Source: Albimonas sp041685625
GTDB taxonomy: Bacteria; Pseudomonadota; Alphaproteobacteria; Rhodobacterales; Rhodobacteraceae
Assembly: GCA_041685625.1 (NCBI GenBank)
Contig: JAWLFJ010000004.1
Span: 1-64,000, forward strand
DNA length: 64,000 nt
Reading direction: 5' to 3'
The position numbers and the translations under genes are program-made. The notes beneath the pieces were generated by a model. The model saw nothing but the letters and a program-made list of their open reading frames with translations, was not told where the DNA came from and did no database searches. The first letter of the stretch is position 1. Each line of letters starts with the position of its first letter. Below are positions 28,678-37,801 of this stretch, piece by piece.

Positions 28678-29379
28678 ATGCCCCCCGCCCTGATCGGCCT
28701 CGACGCCGACGACACCCTCCGGCACGACGAGAGCGTGTTCCGGATGACTGAGGCGCGCTTCGCCGCGCTGTCGGGCGACCACGCGGCGCCCGAGGTCGTC
28801 TCCGCCGGGCTGCTGGAGGCCGAGCGGCGCAATCTCGCCCTCCACGGCTACGGCGTGAAGGGCTTCGTCCTCTCCATGATCGAGACCGCGCACGAGATCG
28901 CCGAGGGCGACTGCCCGCCGGAGATCACCCGCGCCAAGCTCGCCTTCGGGCGCGAGATGCCGGCCCATCCGGTCGAACCCTTCGAAGGGGTGGCCGAGAC
29001 GTCCGAGAGCCTCGCCCGCCGCGCGATCCTCGTCCTCGTCACCAAGGGCGACCTCTTAGACCAGGAGCGCAAGCTCGCCCGGTCCGGCCTCGGGGAGCTG
29101 TTCTCGGCGGTCGAGATCGTCTCGGAGAAGACGCCCGAGACCTGCGCCCGCCTCTTCGCCCGCCACGGCGAGGGGCCGGAGCGCGCCGTGACGGTCGGCA
29201 GCTCGCTCCGCTCCGACGTGCTCCCGGCGCTGGACGCCGGCGCGTGGGCGGTCCACGTCCCCTACGCGATCACCTGGGCGCACGAGGCGGCCGACCCGCC
29301 CGAGGCCCATCCCCGCTTCCGCCGGCTCGACGCCCTTTCCGGGCTTCCGGCGCTTCTCGACGAACTGGAGACCCCATGA
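28678..29379 (+). CDS. HAD family hydrolase
   Basis: A 233-residue phosphatase-like HAD protein. Motif I is GLDADDTL (nucleophile Asp9, acid Asp11), motif II the Thr in LVTKGD, motif III Lys in EIVSEKTPE, and motif IV GSSLRSDVLPA. An alpha-helical cap lies between motifs I and II. The substrate is unknown; family members dephosphorylate small metabolites such as sugar phosphates or nucleotides. The GGAGGCCGCC region supplies the ribosome site. Its stop overlaps the ATG of the downstream reductase, implying joint expression. Confidence 0.85.
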   Translation: MPPALIGLDADDTLRHDESVFRMTEARFAALSGDHAAPEVVSAGLLEAERRNLALHGYGVKGFVLSMIETAHEIAEGDCPPEITRAKLAFGREMPAHPVEPFEGVAETSESLARRAILVLVTKGDLLDQERKLARSGLGELFSAVEIVSEKTPETCARLFARHGEGPERAVTVGSSLRSDVLPALDAGAWAVHVPYAITWAHEAADPPEAHPRFRRLDALSGLPALLDELETP

Positions 29380-30410
29380 CGATCCCCCGGACCATGCAGG
29401 CCCTCGTCACCCGTTTCGGCGGCTTCCAGGACGCCCCCGGCCCGCAGATCGAGAGCCTCTCCGACTGGTGCGAGCTGCGCGAGTTGCCGACGCCCGAGCC
29501 GAAGGCGGGCGAGGTGCTGATCCGCGTCCGCCTCGCCTCGGTGAACCCGTCCGACCTCCACTACGTCAAGGGCAGCTACGGCCAGCCCCGGATCGAGGGC
29601 GGCCCGGCCGGCTTCGAAGGCTGCGGCGACGTCGTCGCCGGCCGCGGCGACTGGGCCGAAAGCCTCGTCGGCCGCCGCGTCGCCTTCGTCGCCGGCATGG
29701 GCGGCGCCTGGGCCGAGTACGTGACCGCGGACGCCGCCACCGTCATCCCCCTGCGCGAGGACCTCCGCGACGAGGACGGCGCGGCACAGATCGTGAACCC
29801 CCTCACCGCGATGGCCCTCTTCGACATCGCGCGGGAGGCGAAGGCCGAGAGCTTCGTCGCCACCGCGGCCGCCAGCCAGCTCGGCAAGCTCCTCGCCGGC
29901 CTCGCCCGCGACGAGGGGATCCCGATGATCGCCGTCGTGCGCCGCGAGTCCCAGCTCGACCTCCTGAAGGAGCAGGGCGCGTCCGAAGCCCTCCTCTCCA
30001 CCGCTCCCGACCTCGTCGATCGCTTCGCCGAGTTCGCCCGCCGCCTGAAGCCGCGCATCCTGCTCGACGCGGTGGCCGACCAGGTCTCGGCCGACCTCTT
30101 CTTCGCCATGCCCAACCGTGCGCGCTGGGTGGTCTATGGCCAGCTCGATCCCTCCGGCGCGCATCTCGACAGGCTCGGCTCGCTCATCTTCACCGGCAAG
30201 CGGATCGAGGGGTTCTGGCTCACCGACTGGATGCGCACCGCCACCTCCGAGCGGCGGGTGGGCGTGATCCAGGAGGTCCAGGCCCGCTTCGCCGACGGCC
30301 GCTGGCGCACCGACGTCTCCGCCGCGCTCTCCCTCGCTGAGGCTCCCGAAGGGCTCGCCGAGGCGCTGGAGATCCCGAACGGCAAGGTCATGCTCCGCCC
30401 CGGCGGCTGA
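29376..30410 (+). CDS. Zinc-independent medium-chain dehydrogenase/reductase (2-enoyl reductase/quinone reductase type)
   Basis: A 344-residue MDR protein. The N-terminal GroES-like domain (VRLASVNPSDLHYVKGSYG, GPAGFEGCGDVVAG) lacks the Cys/His residues that bind structural and catalytic zinc; the cofactor domain has AAASQLGKLLAGLARDEG in place of the usual glycine motif. Such proteins reduce enoyl thioesters (ETR1/MECR) or quinones with NADPH. The start at 29376 overlaps the HAD stop (ATGA); the longer frame from 29244 is HAD sequence read out of frame. Its substrate and link to the HAD enzyme are unknown. Confidence 0.83.
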   Translation: MTIPRTMQALVTRFGGFQDAPGPQIESLSDWCELRELPTPEPKAGEVLIRVRLASVNPSDLHYVKGSYGQPRIEGGPAGFEGCGDVVAGRGDWAESLVGRRVAFVAGMGGAWAEYVTADAATVIPLREDLRDEDGAAQIVNPLTAMALFDIAREAKAESFVATAAASQLGKLLAGLARDEGIPMIAVVRRESQLDLLKEQGASEALLSTAPDLVDRFAEFARRLKPRILLDAVADQVSADLFFAMPNRARWVVYGQLDPSGAHLDRLGSLIFTGKRIEGFWLTDWMRTATSERRVGVIQEVQARFADGRWRTDVSAALSLAEAPEGLAEALEIPNGKVMLRPGG

Positions 30411-30491
30411 GGCCGGCGGAAACGCTCGCCGCGACCGTGACGTCTCGGCTATCCTCCGCGCCGACCCGCCTCGGCGCGAAGGAGAGCCCCG

Positions 30492-32366
30492 ATGTCCGAG
30501 ACCCCGACCTTCACCCTCGGCATCGCCATGGCCGGGGCGATCTCGGCCGGGGCCTACACCGCCGGCGTGATGGACTTCCTGATCCGCGCCGTGCGCCTGC
30601 ACAACGCCCAGCTCGGCACGCCCGGCGGTCCGAAGCACCGCATCGTGATCAAGGCGATGTCCGGCGCCTCGGCCGGCGGCATAACCGCCGCGCTCACCAC
30701 GGCCGCGCTGATCGAGGGGATCCCGGAGGAGGGCGAGACGCACGAGGGCGAACTCGTCGTCGACGGCGTGAGCCACCGCTACCGCTACGCCCTGCGCATC
30801 CTGCACGAGATCTGGGTGGAGCGGGTCGACCTCGCCGTCGGCGACGGCCTTCTCGGCCTCGGAGACCTGCGCGGCAAGCGCCCGGTGCGCTCGTTCCTCG
30901 ACTCCGACGTTCTGGACCGGCAGGCGGGCGAGGCGCTCGGTCCCGTACGCTGGAACGGCGAGCGTCACGACTGGCTGGCGCGGGAGTTCGAACTGTTCCT
31001 CACCACCACGACGCTCGAGGGGACGCCCTTCGTCGCCCCCTTCGCGGCCGGCGGCGGCGAGATCGTCGGCCACCCGATGGCCAGACACGGCTTCGCCCGG
31101 CATTTCCGCCTCACCGGCCTCGGCACGGCGGAGATCGGCAGCCCCTGGCTCGAGGCCTGGGGCGACGCCGGGGTTCCGCTGACCCTCCCCGAGCCGGGGG
31201 AGCCCGTGCCCTTCGAGCTCCCCGAAGATCAGGCCGGCCCGGATCGGACCTGGAACGAGCTGCGCCTCAGCGCCTTCGCCTCCGGCGCGTTCCCCGCCGG
31301 CCTCGCCGCCCGCTTCATGCATCTGACCGCCGACGAGTTCTGGATCGATCCCGCGCGCGTCGCGGCCGGCGAGACCGCGCGCGGCGGCGCGCTGCCGCTC
31401 GACATCGACTGGGCCCTGCGCCCGACCCCCTCGGCCGAGTTCCTGACCGCGACGCCGCCGAGCGCGCTGACCGCCACCGCCGTCGACGGCGGCATGGTCA
31501 ACAACGAGCCCTTCGAGCTCGTGCGCTTCGCCCTCCGACCGCGGAACCCCGAGGCCGACCCCGACAGGCCCGAGGACCGTCCGCGCTTCCTCAAGCGCAA
31601 TCCCACCGAGGCGCAGGCCGCCGACCGCGCCGTCATCATGATCGACCCCTTCCCCGAAGGCCCGGTCTTCGAGGGGGCCGAGCCGCGCGACCCCCAGCGC
31701 CTCCTGACCGGCGTCGTGCGACGCATCCTTCGGACCCTCATCAACGAGGCGCGATTCAAGCCGCTCGAGCTGCTGCGCGCCGCTGACGACCACGTCCATT
31801 CGCGTTACCTGATCACCCCCTCGCGCCGCCGCCGGAAGGGCGAGCTGCGCGGCGTGCCGCAGGACGACCGGCGCCGCGCCAATCTCGACGCACGGGGGGC
31901 GGAGGCCATCGCCTCCGGCCTGCTCGGCGGCTTCGGCGGCTTCGTGGACGAGAGCTTCCGCCGGCACGACTTCATCCTCGGCCAGCGCAACTGCCAGTCC
32001 TTCCTGCTGGATTACTTCAAGGTCGCCGGGAACAACCCCTTCGATCATGCCAAGGCCCCCGAGGCGCCGGAGGGGCCCGACCGGCCGGTGCTGCATCTGC
32101 ACCCGGACCTCGTCGCCCCCGTCGCCCTGCCGCCCTGGCCGCGTGTTTCGAAAGGTCGGCTCGGATCGCTGCGCCGCGCCATCGACCGGCGCATCGACCG
32201 GATGATGGAGCGCCTGATCGACGACTGGTTCAGGAACGGTTCCTTCGAGGGCGGCGTGCGCGCCTGGCTCGCCCGCAACGGCTACGCCATCGTGATCTCC
32301 GGCCGCCTCAAGCGGGGCGTCCGCGACATGCTGGAGGCGGCGCTCGAGAAGCGCGACCAGGCCTGA
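30492..32366 (+). CDS. Large patatin-like protein
   Basis: A 624-residue protein with a divided patatin domain. The oxyanion loop MAGAISAGAYTAGVMDFL (13-30) shows a degenerate glycine motif, the nucleophile elbow is SGASAGG (Ser60), and the catalytic Asp332 is in AVDGGMVNNEP. Between elbow and Asp there is a roughly 270-residue insertion, much longer than in the 356-residue patatin at 17241-18311. The C-terminal 200 residues have no family I recognise and are basic (RRAIDRRIDRMMERLIDDW). No signal peptide is seen. It belongs to the long bacterial patatin-like/DUF3376-type group; substrate unknown. Confidence 0.75.
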   Translation: MSETPTFTLGIAMAGAISAGAYTAGVMDFLIRAVRLHNAQLGTPGGPKHRIVIKAMSGASAGGITAALTTAALIEGIPEEGETHEGELVVDGVSHRYRYALRILHEIWVERVDLAVGDGLLGLGDLRGKRPVRSFLDSDVLDRQAGEALGPVRWNGERHDWLAREFELFLTTTTLEGTPFVAPFAAGGGEIVGHPMARHGFARHFRLTGLGTAEIGSPWLEAWGDAGVPLTLPEPGEPVPFELPEDQAGPDRTWNELRLSAFASGAFPAGLAARFMHLTADEFWIDPARVAAGETARGGALPLDIDWALRPTPSAEFLTATPPSALTATAVDGGMVNNEPFELVRFALRPRNPEADPDRPEDRPRFLKRNPTEAQAADRAVIMIDPFPEGPVFEGAEPRDPQRLLTGVVRRILRTLINEARFKPLELLRAADDHVHSRYLITPSRRRRKGELRGVPQDDRRRANLDARGAEAIASGLLGGFGGFVDESFRRHDFILGQRNCQSFLLDYFKVAGNNPFDHAKAPEAPEGPDRPVLHLHPDLVAPVALPPWPRVSKGRLGSLRRAIDRRIDRMMERLIDDWFRNGSFEGGVRAWLARNGYAIVISGRLKRGVRDMLEAALEKRDQA

Positions 32367-32487
32367 CGGAGCCCGCGGCAGTCTGACGCCGCGTCGACCC
32401 TTCCCCCGGGCCGGCGGCGCCGCCACCATGCCGACCGACCGCCGCGCCCCGTCGCGCGAGGCCCGCCGCTTTCCCAGGAGACGCCCG

Positions 32488-33471
32488 ATGGCCCTTCCCC
32501 CGATCCTCTCGCGCCTCCGCGTGCCCGTCGTCGGCGCGCCCCTCTTCATCGTCTCCAACCCCGACCTCGTGCTCGCGCAGTGCAAGGCGGGGATCGTGGG
32601 CAGCTTCCCGGCGCTGAACGCGCGGCCCGAGGCGGAGCTGCACGTCTGGCTCGAGCGCATCACGACCGAGCTCGACCGCTTCAACCAGGCCAACCCGGAC
32701 GCGCCCGCCGCCCCCTTCGCGATCAACCAGATCGTCCACCGCTCCAACGCCCGGCTGATGCACGACGTCGAGGCGATGGTGAAGTTCGAGGTGCCGGTCG
32801 TCATCACCTCTCTCGGCGCGCGGGAGGACGTCTACGAGGCCGTCCACTCCTACGGCGGGATCGTGCTGCACGACGTGATCAACGACAAGTTCGCCCGCAA
32901 GGCGATCGAGAAGGGCGCCGACGGCCTCATCGCCGTCGCCTGGGGCGCGGGCGGGCATGCCGGGCGCCTCTCCCCGTTCGCGCTGGTGCAGGAGATCCGG
33001 AGCTGGTTCGACGGGCCGCTCCTGCTCTCGGGCTCCATCGCCACGGGCGACGCGGTGCTCGCGGCGCAGGCGATGGGCGCCGATCTCGCCTATGTCGGCT
33101 CGCCCTTCATCGCCACGCAGGAGGCCCGCGCGACCGACGCCTACAAGGCCGCCGTCGTCGCGGGGCGCGGCGAGGACATCGTCTACACCAACCTCTTCAC
33201 CGGCGTGCACGGCAACTACCTGCGCGGCTCCATCGAGGCGCAGGGCCTCGATCCGGAGAACCTTCCGGAAAGCGACGCGACCAAGATGGACTTCTCGGCC
33301 GGCGCCTCCAAGCCGAAGGCGTGGAAGGACATCTGGGGCTGCGGGCAGGGCATCGCCGCGGTCGACGCGGTGCTCCCGGCGGCCGAGATGGTCGCCCGCC
33401 TCGGCCGCGAATACGAGGCCGCGCGCGCCCGGCTCGGCCTCGCCCCCGCCTCGAGCGCCGCCGCGGAGTGA
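32488..33471 (+). CDS. Nitronate monooxygenase family protein (FMN-binding)
   Basis: A 327-residue TIM-barrel flavoprotein. The start PILSRLRVPVVGAPLF, the GxGGHAG phosphate/FMN loop (VAWGAGGHAGRLSP) with its catalytic His, and LLLSGSIATGDAVLAAQAMGADLAYVGSPF follow 2-nitropropane dioxygenase/nitronate monooxygenase enzymes, which oxidise alkyl nitronates; related enoyl reductases (FabK) share the fold. I set the ATG at 32488 with AGGAGACG before it; a start at 32428 would add a basic leader with no family support. No other nitro-compound gene is nearby. Confidence 0.85.
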   Translation: MALPPILSRLRVPVVGAPLFIVSNPDLVLAQCKAGIVGSFPALNARPEAELHVWLERITTELDRFNQANPDAPAAPFAINQIVHRSNARLMHDVEAMVKFEVPVVITSLGAREDVYEAVHSYGGIVLHDVINDKFARKAIEKGADGLIAVAWGAGGHAGRLSPFALVQEIRSWFDGPLLLSGSIATGDAVLAAQAMGADLAYVGSPFIATQEARATDAYKAAVVAGRGEDIVYTNLFTGVHGNYLRGSIEAQGLDPENLPESDATKMDFSAGASKPKAWKDIWGCGQGIAAVDAVLPAAEMVARLGREYEAARARLGLAPASSAAAE

Positions 33472-33526
33472 TCCGGGCGGCGCGTCCGCTCCACCCGCTT
33501 CCGGGCTCCTGAAGGCGCGGGGCGCC

Positions 33527-33787
33527 TCAGATCTCCTTGCGCCGCGTCACGAGCGCGACGATGGCGAGCAGGATCACCGCGCCGACTACTGCGGTCACGA
33601 TCGCCCCGAGGATTCCGCCGGTCGAGATTCCGAGCAGCTGGAACGTGAAGCCGCCGATGAAGGCGCCCACGATCCCGACGACGATGTTGCCGATCAGGCC
33701 GAAGCCCGCGCCCTTGACGATCTGGCCGGCGAGCCAGCCGGCGACGGCGCCGATGAGGAGGAAGATGAGAAGACTGACGAGATCCAT
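33527..33787 (-). CDS. GlsB/YeaQ/YmgE family membrane protein
   Basis: An 86-residue protein of three hydrophobic helices with glycine-rich turns (GAVAGWLAGQIVKGAGFGLIGNIVVGIVGAFIGG), the transglycosylase-associated/YeaQ family hallmark, ending in the basic tail TRRKEI. Members are small stress-linked inner-membrane proteins with no defined activity. The start at 33787 has AGGAGAACG upstream. It stands alone. Confidence 0.87.
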   Translation of the reverse strand: MDLVSLLIFLLIGAVAGWLAGQIVKGAGFGLIGNIVVGIVGAFIGGFTFQLLGISTGGILGAIVTAVVGAVILLAIVALVTRRKEI

Positions 33788-34056
33788 GACCGTTCTCCTG
33801 TCCGCGGCGTTGCGGCCCCTCGCTGACGACGGGCCTTCCGGTGCTAACGCGGGACCGTCCGATGCGTTCCTCCTCGCCGCCGGCCGGCCCGCCGTCGGCA
33901 TATCGTCGCAAGACCGGCGTTCGATCCCTACCACCTCCGCATGACGTCGCGATGAGGAGAGCCGCCGCGGCCCCCATTGCCCGTCCGGCCGCGCTCGGGC
34001 ACAAGACGCACGCCCTCTCCCCGACCATGCCCTCTCCCCGACGTCGCGAGCGCCCG

Positions 34057-35613
34057 ATGCCTTCCACCGACGCCGCCCCGACGCAGAAGGCCCGGCCCCG
34101 CCCGAGGGGCCCGAGCAAGGCCGACCGCGCCCGCGCCGAAGCCCGCCGATGGCACCTCTACGCCGCGCTCCTCCTCCTCGCCGTCTTCGCGCTGCGCGAG
34201 GCGCTGCTGCTCCTCCCCCTGATCCCCGTCCATTTCGACGAGGCGCAGTACTGGGCCTACGGCGAGGAGCTCGCCCTCGGCCACTACTCGAAGCCCCCTC
34301 TGGTCGGCTGGACGATCCGCGCCTCGACCGAACTCTTCGGCGACACGCTCTTCGGCCTGCGCGCTCCCGCGCCGCTGATGCACCTGCTGATCGGCGCGCT
34401 GATCCACCTCACCGCCGCACGCCTCTTCGATGCGCGCACCGGCTTCTGGGCCGCGGTCCTCTACACCGCCGCGCCCGGCGTCACGGTCTCCTCGCTCCTG
34501 ATGACCACCGATCCGGTGATGATGGCCGGCTGGGCGCTCGCCCTCTACGCGGTCGTCCGCGCGCTCGACCGTCCCGCCAAGGCGCCGGAGCCGTGGCACT
34601 GGTGGCTGCTCGCCGGCATCGGCGCCGGCCTCGGCCTCCTCGCCAAATACACCGCCGTCGCGCTCCCTCTCGGCCTGCTCGGCCACGCCCTCCTGACCCG
34701 GAGCGAGCCGGCCACCAAATCCCGCCGCGACGGTGCGCTTCTCGCCGCCGGCGCGGCGCTGCTCGTCGTCTCCCCCAACCTCGCCTGGAACGCCGCCAAC
34801 GGCTTCGTCACCGTCACGCATCTGGCCGAGAACGCCGACACCGGCGCCGGCGTCGCGCCCGATCCGGTCGACCTCCTCGAGTTCCTCGCCGCTCAGCTCG
34901 GCGTGATCGGTCCGGTCGCCTTCCCGGCGATCCTCGTCGCCGTCTGGGCCGCGCTTCGCACCCGGGACTGGCGCCTGCGCCTCCTCCTCTGGACGACCGC
35001 GCCGCTCCTGCTCGCCATGTCGGTCCAGGCGCTGATCGCGGGCGCAAACGCCAACTGGGCCGCGCCCGCCTATGTCGGCGGCTCGATCCTCGCCGCGCAC
35101 TGGCTCCTCGCGCGCGGCTGGCTGAAGGCGCTGCTCGCGCAGGCGGCCTTCGGCGTCGCCGCGCTCGTCGTCATCCTCGGCCTCGGCGGCCTCTACGCCC
35201 GTCAGGCGCAGGACCTCCCCCGCCTCTACGATCCGTTCAAGAAGATGCGCATCGGCGGTCCGTTCTGCGAACTCGCGCTCACCGCGATGGAGGCCGAGGG
35301 CGCCGACGCCATCCTCTCGAACGACCGCCGCCGCCTCTCGGAATGCGTGTTCCAGGGCGCGCTGCCCCTCTCCGAGATCGCCGTGTACGAGCCCGATCCG
35401 GTCCCCAACAACCATTTCGAGTTCCGCGCCCGCCTCGCCCGCGGCGACCGCCGCCTGCTCCTGCTCGCGGTCGAATCCCCCGAGGCGGCGAAGCGCATCG
35501 CCGCGCGCTTCGAAAGCGCCGTTCCCCTCGGCACCGGCGCCTTCCGCACCCATGCCGACCGCGAGACCGGCTACGCCCTCTGGCTGGTCGAGGGATTCCG
35601 CGGCTATCGCTGA
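34057..35613 (+). CDS. GT39/ArnT-like membrane glycosyltransferase
   Basis: A 518-residue polytopic protein. After a basic, Pro-rich N-terminus comes a membrane helix, then the acidic loop motif HFDEAQYWAYGEELALGHYSKPPLVGW, the Asp-Glu hallmark of PMT-2/ArnT-type transferases that use polyprenyl-phosphate sugars. About ten further hydrophobic helices (YTAAPGVTVSSLLMTTDP, WHWWLLAGIGAGLGLLAKYTA) follow, and a soluble periplasmic C-terminal domain from about residue 390. It probably adds a sugar to a lipid or envelope polymer. ATG 34057 is chosen; ATG 34027 is a possible alternative, and neither has a strong ribosome site. Confidence 0.82.
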   Translation: MPSTDAAPTQKARPRPRGPSKADRARAEARRWHLYAALLLLAVFALREALLLLPLIPVHFDEAQYWAYGEELALGHYSKPPLVGWTIRASTELFGDTLFGLRAPAPLMHLLIGALIHLTAARLFDARTGFWAAVLYTAAPGVTVSSLLMTTDPVMMAGWALALYAVVRALDRPAKAPEPWHWWLLAGIGAGLGLLAKYTAVALPLGLLGHALLTRSEPATKSRRDGALLAAGAALLVVSPNLAWNAANGFVTVTHLAENADTGAGVAPDPVDLLEFLAAQLGVIGPVAFPAILVAVWAALRTRDWRLRLLLWTTAPLLLAMSVQALIAGANANWAAPAYVGGSILAAHWLLARGWLKALLAQAAFGVAALVVILGLGGLYARQAQDLPRLYDPFKKMRIGGPFCELALTAMEAEGADAILSNDRRRLSECVFQGALPLSEIAVYEPDPVPNNHFEFRARLARGDRRLLLLAVESPEAAKRIAARFESAVPLGTGAFRTHADRETGYALWLVEGFRGYR

Positions 35614-35703
35614 GGCGCGGACGGCGCCGTTCGGCACGCGCCGGCGGCCCGCCGTCGTCCGAACCGGGCGCCGAACGTCCTATCGGAGCGGTCCTCGCGC
35701 GCG

Positions 35704-36972
35704 TCAGGCTCCGGCCGCTGCGACGAGCGAGACCTGGTCGGCCAACGCCCGCAGGCGCTCGCGGTCCGCCTCCAAGCTCAGCGCCGCCTCCGCCCGCGCC
35801 AGCGCCAGCCGCGAGTGCCGGCGCGACTCCCGCCGGACCGCCGCGTCGGGCAGGGCGGCGAGGGCGAGGAACGCCTTCTGCAGCCGCACGCCGACCTCCA
35901 CCATCGCGGCGCCGTCGCGCGCGATGGCGGTGAAGGCGTCGTCGAACACGTCCGCCATCGCCGGCGCCGGCGCCGCCACCCGGTCGAAGCGCGGCGCCTC
36001 CGCCTCGGCTTCGTCGGCGCCTGCCGAAAGCAGCCGCACGAAGCGCCCGATCACCGCGATCGCGGTGCCCGGATCGTTCACGCCGGGCGACAGCGCCCGG
36101 CCGGCGATCTCCGCCATCACGACGAGACCGAAGCGCGGATCCTCCTCGAAGGTCCGTTGCGGACCGAGAAGGAAGGCGTTCGAGACGCGCCGCCGCAGCG
36201 TCTCGTCCGGCGATGCCGTCCGGTCCAGCACGGTCGCGGCCGGTCGGCCGGGGTGCAGGAACGTTCCGGGCGCCGCCTCCACCCGGATCACGTGGCCGGA
36301 GGCCTCCGCCGCCGACTGCAGCGCCTCCATGTCGACGCTCAGGACGTAGCCGACGCCCTCGGCCTCCACCGTCGCACCGGGGCCGCGACCCAGCGTCTCG
36401 GGCGCGAGGCCGCCGAGATTCGGGCGCCGCCGTCGCCGGGCCAGCGCCTCGGCCGCCGCCGCCTCGACCTTGTCGATCGTCGCGCCCATGCGGCCGAGCC
36501 GCGCGATGCCGTCCACCCAGCGCACGAAGGTCAGGATCACCCAGGCGAACAACGCCGCCGTCAGCAGGAACAACGCGAAGCGCCCGGCCCGCTCGTAGAG
36601 ACCCGTGTCGAGCGCCACGAGCCCCACGACGGCGAAGATGAAGGCGCCCACGAAGCTCGACAGCGCCGTCTTCGACTGGTCGTCCGCGACCACCAGCTCG
36701 AAGGCGCGCGGGGTCGCCGTCTGGGTGGCCGTGGCGTAGGCCGACAGCATCGAGCCGACCGCGAAGGTCGCCACCGCCAGCATCGTCGTGGCGATGATCG
36801 TGAGCAGCTTGTCGAGCGTGTCGACCGCGATGTCGGGGACCGCCGCCCCGAGGTCCGTGCCGTCCGCGGCCTGCGCCACGAAGGTCGCCGCGACCGCCGC
36901 GAGACAGTAGGTCAGCGGCTTCAGCCACAGCCGTTCGCGCAGCCGGCGGAAGAGGAAGCGCAGCTTGTGCAT
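35704..36972 (-). CDS. DUF2254 family membrane protein
   Basis: A 422-residue protein with four hydrophobic segments in its first 155 residues and a soluble C-terminal half. The features FVAQAADG, STMLAVATFAVGSML-type stretch (TTMLAVATFAVGSMLSAYATATQTATPRAF), the later ALSPGVNDPGTAIAVIGRF and a C-terminal helical region are the fingerprints of DUF2254, a widespread bacterial membrane family of unknown function. It starts 24 bases downstream of an SDR on the same strand, so both probably share a transcript. Confidence 0.85.
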   Translation of the reverse strand: MHKLRFLFRRLRERLWLKPLTYCLAAVAATFVAQAADGTDLGAAVPDIAVDTLDKLLTIIATTMLAVATFAVGSMLSAYATATQTATPRAFELVVADDQSKTALSSFVGAFIFAVVGLVALDTGLYERAGRFALFLLTAALFAWVILTFVRWVDGIARLGRMGATIDKVEAAAAEALARRRRRPNLGGLAPETLGRGPGATVEAEGVGYVLSVDMEALQSAAEASGHVIRVEAAPGTFLHPGRPAATVLDRTASPDETLRRRVSNAFLLGPQRTFEEDPRFGLVVMAEIAGRALSPGVNDPGTAIAVIGRFVRLLSAGADEAEAEAPRFDRVAAPAPAMADVFDDAFTAIARDGAAMVEVGVRLQKAFLALAALPDAAVRRESRRHSRLALARAEAALSLEADRERLRALADQVSLVAAAGA

Positions 36973-36996
36973 CCGCGCCTCCCCCCGCCGCCGCGC

Positions 36997-37734
36997 TCAG
37001 CCGCGTCCCACGAACGGCATCTTCGTCGCCATCACGGTCATGAACAGCACGTTCGCGTCCAGCGGCAGCGCGCACATGTGCAGCACCGCGTCGGCGACGT
37101 GCTCCACGTCCATCACCGGCTCCGCCTTGGTGGAGCCGTCGGCCTGCGGCACGCCCTGCGTCATGCGCGCGGTCATCGGCGTCTCGGCGTTGCCGATGTC
37201 GATCTGGCCGCAGGCGATGTCGAAAGGCCGCCCGTCCAGCGCCAGCGTCTTGGTCAGCCCGGTGATCGCGTGCTTGGTCACCGTGTAGGGCACGCTGCCC
37301 GGTCGCGGCGCGTAGGCGCTGACCGAGCCGTTGTTGACGATGCGTCCGCCCTGCGGGTCCTGCCGCCGCATCCGCCCGAAGGCCTCGCGCGCGCAGAGCA
37401 CCGCGCCGTCGAGATTGGCCGAGAGCACCTTGCGCCAGTCCTCCACCGGGATCTCGTCGATCGGCGCCGGCGGAACGCCGGTCCCGGCATTGTTGAAGAG
37501 GGCGTCGATGCGCCCCCACGCCGCTTCCGCGGCGTCGAAGAGGGCCGCCACCTGATCGGCGTCGCCCACGTCCGTCGGCACGATCAGGGCCGCCGCGGCG
37601 CCTTCGCCCGTCTCCTCGAGCGCCTCGCGCCTGCGGCCGGCCAGCGCCACGCGCCAGCCCGCCGCGAGGAAGCGTCGCGCCGTCGCCCGCCCGACGCCCG
37701 AGCCCGCGCCCGTGATCACGATCCCGCCCGACAT
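36997..37734 (-). CDS. SDR family oxidoreductase
   Basis: A 245-residue classical SDR: TGAGSGVG cofactor motif, NNAGTG, catalytic Ser in NNGSVSA, YTVTK, with an Arg after strand two (AGRRREAL) favouring NADP. The unusual end NVLFMTVMATKMPFVGRG matches a subgroup in proteobacteria that acts as alcohol dehydrogenase. ATG 37734 has AAGGGAGGG upstream; the frame to 38295 is a shadow of the divergent protease gene. It precedes the DUF2254 gene. Substrate unknown. Confidence 0.87.
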   Translation of the reverse strand: MSGGIVITGAGSGVGRATARRFLAAGWRVALAGRRREALEETGEGAAAALIVPTDVGDADQVAALFDAAEAAWGRIDALFNNAGTGVPPAPIDEIPVEDWRKVLSANLDGAVLCAREAFGRMRRQDPQGGRIVNNGSVSAYAPRPGSVPYTVTKHAITGLTKTLALDGRPFDIACGQIDIGNAETPMTARMTQGVPQADGSTKAEPVMDVEHVADAVLHMCALPLDANVLFMTVMATKMPFVGRG

Positions 37735-37801
37735 GCCGTCCCTCCCTTGACCCCGCGGACCCTCGCGCCGCAGTTGTCGGCAGCATGCAGGGAGGGCCCG
37801 C

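Noticed and set aside
29262..32807. An 1181-codon antisense frame
   Set aside because: Low-complexity composition, antisense to the HAD, reductase and patatin genes, all of which have intact family motifs.
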